The position numbers and the translations under genes are program-made. A stretch of DNA of 64,000 nt from Noviherbaspirillum pedocola (GTDB lineage Bacteria > Pseudomonadota > Gammaproteobacteria > Burkholderiales > Burkholderiaceae_D), in assembly GCF_016632335.1 (NCBI RefSeq), contig NZ_JAEPBG010000002.1, forward strand, positions 124,001 through 188,000, given 5' to 3'. Shown piece by piece: positions 63,335-64,000 of the stretch. How positions within the stretch are numbered: position 1 is the first letter of the stretch; every line of letters starts with the position of its first letter. The notes under the pieces are model-generated. The model searched no databases and was not told where the DNA came from. It was given only the letters and a program-made list of their open reading frames with translations.

Positions 63335-64000
63335 ATGTTGCGCGATTCCAAGCATTCTTCGTACTCATCGTTCTCTACAACGTATCGCCCAAGGGAAACG
63401 CCATCCTCAACTGACAATCTTCACGATGGGCAGCACAAGCCCGAATGGCAAAACTTTGCCGGCTGGGTCAACAACAACGCAATCACGCTCGACACCTATC
63501 TGAAGCCAGAGGTATTCCTCGAGTTTTGTAAGTGGCTGGAGACTGCTCCGGCAGAGGTGCATGAACTGAACCTGTTGTCCGTTGCGCTCAATGATGACGC
63601 CGCCGCCGCGTTGGCGGCGATGCTGACACAGAATGCACGTCTCACGAGACTGCATTTGACGAATACCACCCTGAGTCAACGCGGCGTCGAGCTTCTAGCA
63701 GATGCCCTGGAGAAGAACACCGGACTGCGTGCACTCAATCTTTCGTGTAACGAGATCGGTGATGTCGGGGTGACCAAGCTGGTGCATGCCCTCGTATCGA
63801 ACACCACGCTCGTCTCACTGACTCTCAACAAATGCTCCATCTCCAGTGCTGGCGCGAAGGACTTGGCCTTCCGGCTGATCGGGCACCCGACTCTGCGCAT
63901 ACTGGAGCTGTTCGGCAACAACATCGGGGACAGCGGCGCCCGCGCGATGGCCGATGCATTGAAGCGCAACGCGTCGTTTCGCGTTCTGGGTATGGGGAAC
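63335..64000 (+). CDS. Leucine-rich-repeat protein, copy 2 (truncated by window end)
   Basis: 222 codons are visible and the frame is open at the window edge. GGGAGG lies 6 bases before the ATG. The N-terminus is Ser/Thr-rich (S-S-Y-S-S-F-S-T-T-Y); the K-P-E-W-Q-N-F to C-K-W-L-E-T-A-P-A-E segment (about 36-74) aligns with the same region of copy 1, and RI-type repeats follow (L-R-A-L-N-L-S-C-N-E-I-G-D-V-G; L-R-I-L-E-L-F-G-N-N-I-G-D-S-G). The two genes are therefore paralogues. Codon choice (AGA, AGG, CTA, TGT) is less GC-biased than in the neighbouring chemotaxis genes. Confidence 0.82.
   Translation, partial: MLRDSKHSSYSSFSTTYRPRETPSSTDNLHDGQHKPEWQNFAGWVNNNAITLDTYLKPEVFLEFCKWLETAPAEVHELNLLSVALNDDAAAALAAMLTQNARLTRLHLTNTTLSQRGVELLADALEKNTGLRALNLSCNEIGDVGVTKLVHALVSNTTLVSLTLNKCSISSAGAKDLAFRLIGHPTLRILELFGNNIGDSGARAMADALKRNASFRVLGMGN

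Noticed and set aside
1-64000. CRISPR array, prophage, insertion sequence or integrase-bounded island
   Set aside because: No regularly spaced repeats, transposase, integrase or phage structural genes were seen; neither tRNA gene is followed by an integrase.

Overview
The window is 64 kb of GC-rich chromosome from a motile betaproteobacterium, most probably Burkholderiales, family Oxalobacteraceae (Herminiimonas/Herbaspirillum/Noviherbaspirillum-like). The reasons are the gene order leuA-rpsO-pnp, tpiA-secG-tRNA-Leu-nuoA to nuoN-DUF2818, thrS-infC-rpmI-rplT-pheS-pheT-ihfA, and flhDC next to motAB-cheY-cheA. The genus is an inference. No phage, insertion sequence or CRISPR array is visible.

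Layout. 1-4.1 kb: end of leuA, a small heat-shock protein with a sigma-32 promoter, a BamE-like lipoprotein, rpsO and pnp. 4.1-8.1 kb: NDH-2, a quinone oxidoreductase, tpiA, secG and tRNA-Leu(GAG). 8.2-23.8 kb: the complete 14-gene complex I operon, a DUF2818 membrane protein and a Nudix hydrolase. 23.9-33.8 kb: lipid and ketone-body metabolism (ETF-quinone oxidoreductase, SDR, thioesterase, PAS-LuxR regulator, 3-oxoacid CoA-transferase A/B, 3-hydroxybutyrate dehydrogenase, alpha/beta hydrolase, RidA), then relA. 33.9-43.9 kb: tRNA-Val(GAC), an envelope protein, a flavodoxin-fold oxidoreductase, then the thrS to ihfA translation operon and a MerR-like regulator. 43.9-46.0 kb: a second, type-2 leuA behind a long leader. 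46.0-54.2 kb: small envelope proteins, an ion permease, a PAS-GGDEF cyclase and an omega-aminotransferase. 54.4-61.8 kb: flhDC, a membrane methyltransferase, motAB, a CheZ-like protein, cheY and cheA. 61.8-64 kb: two paralogous leucine-rich-repeat proteins, the second cut by the window end.

How the genes work together. NDH-2, complex I and ETF-QO all feed electrons into the quinone pool. 3-Hydroxybutyrate dehydrogenase and the CoA-transferase convert 3-hydroxybutyrate to acetoacetyl-CoA. Their two divergent promoter regions carry the same exact 14-bp sequence, which suggests one regulator, perhaps the PAS-LuxR protein encoded beside it. The flagellar block runs from the master regulator to motor and chemotaxis kinase and has several sigma-28-like promoters.

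The most interesting non-coding signals are: (i) a threonine-rich 14-codon leader followed by a canonical terminator upstream of thrS, a textbook-shaped attenuator; (ii) two leucine-rich short ORFs with competing hairpins upstream of the second leuA; (iii) tandem sigma-28-like promoters upstream of flhDC; (iv) the shared 14-mer in the ketone-body region; (v) a shared 9-12-bp element upstream of both LRR genes. All calls come from reading the sequence; no database search or folding computation was run.
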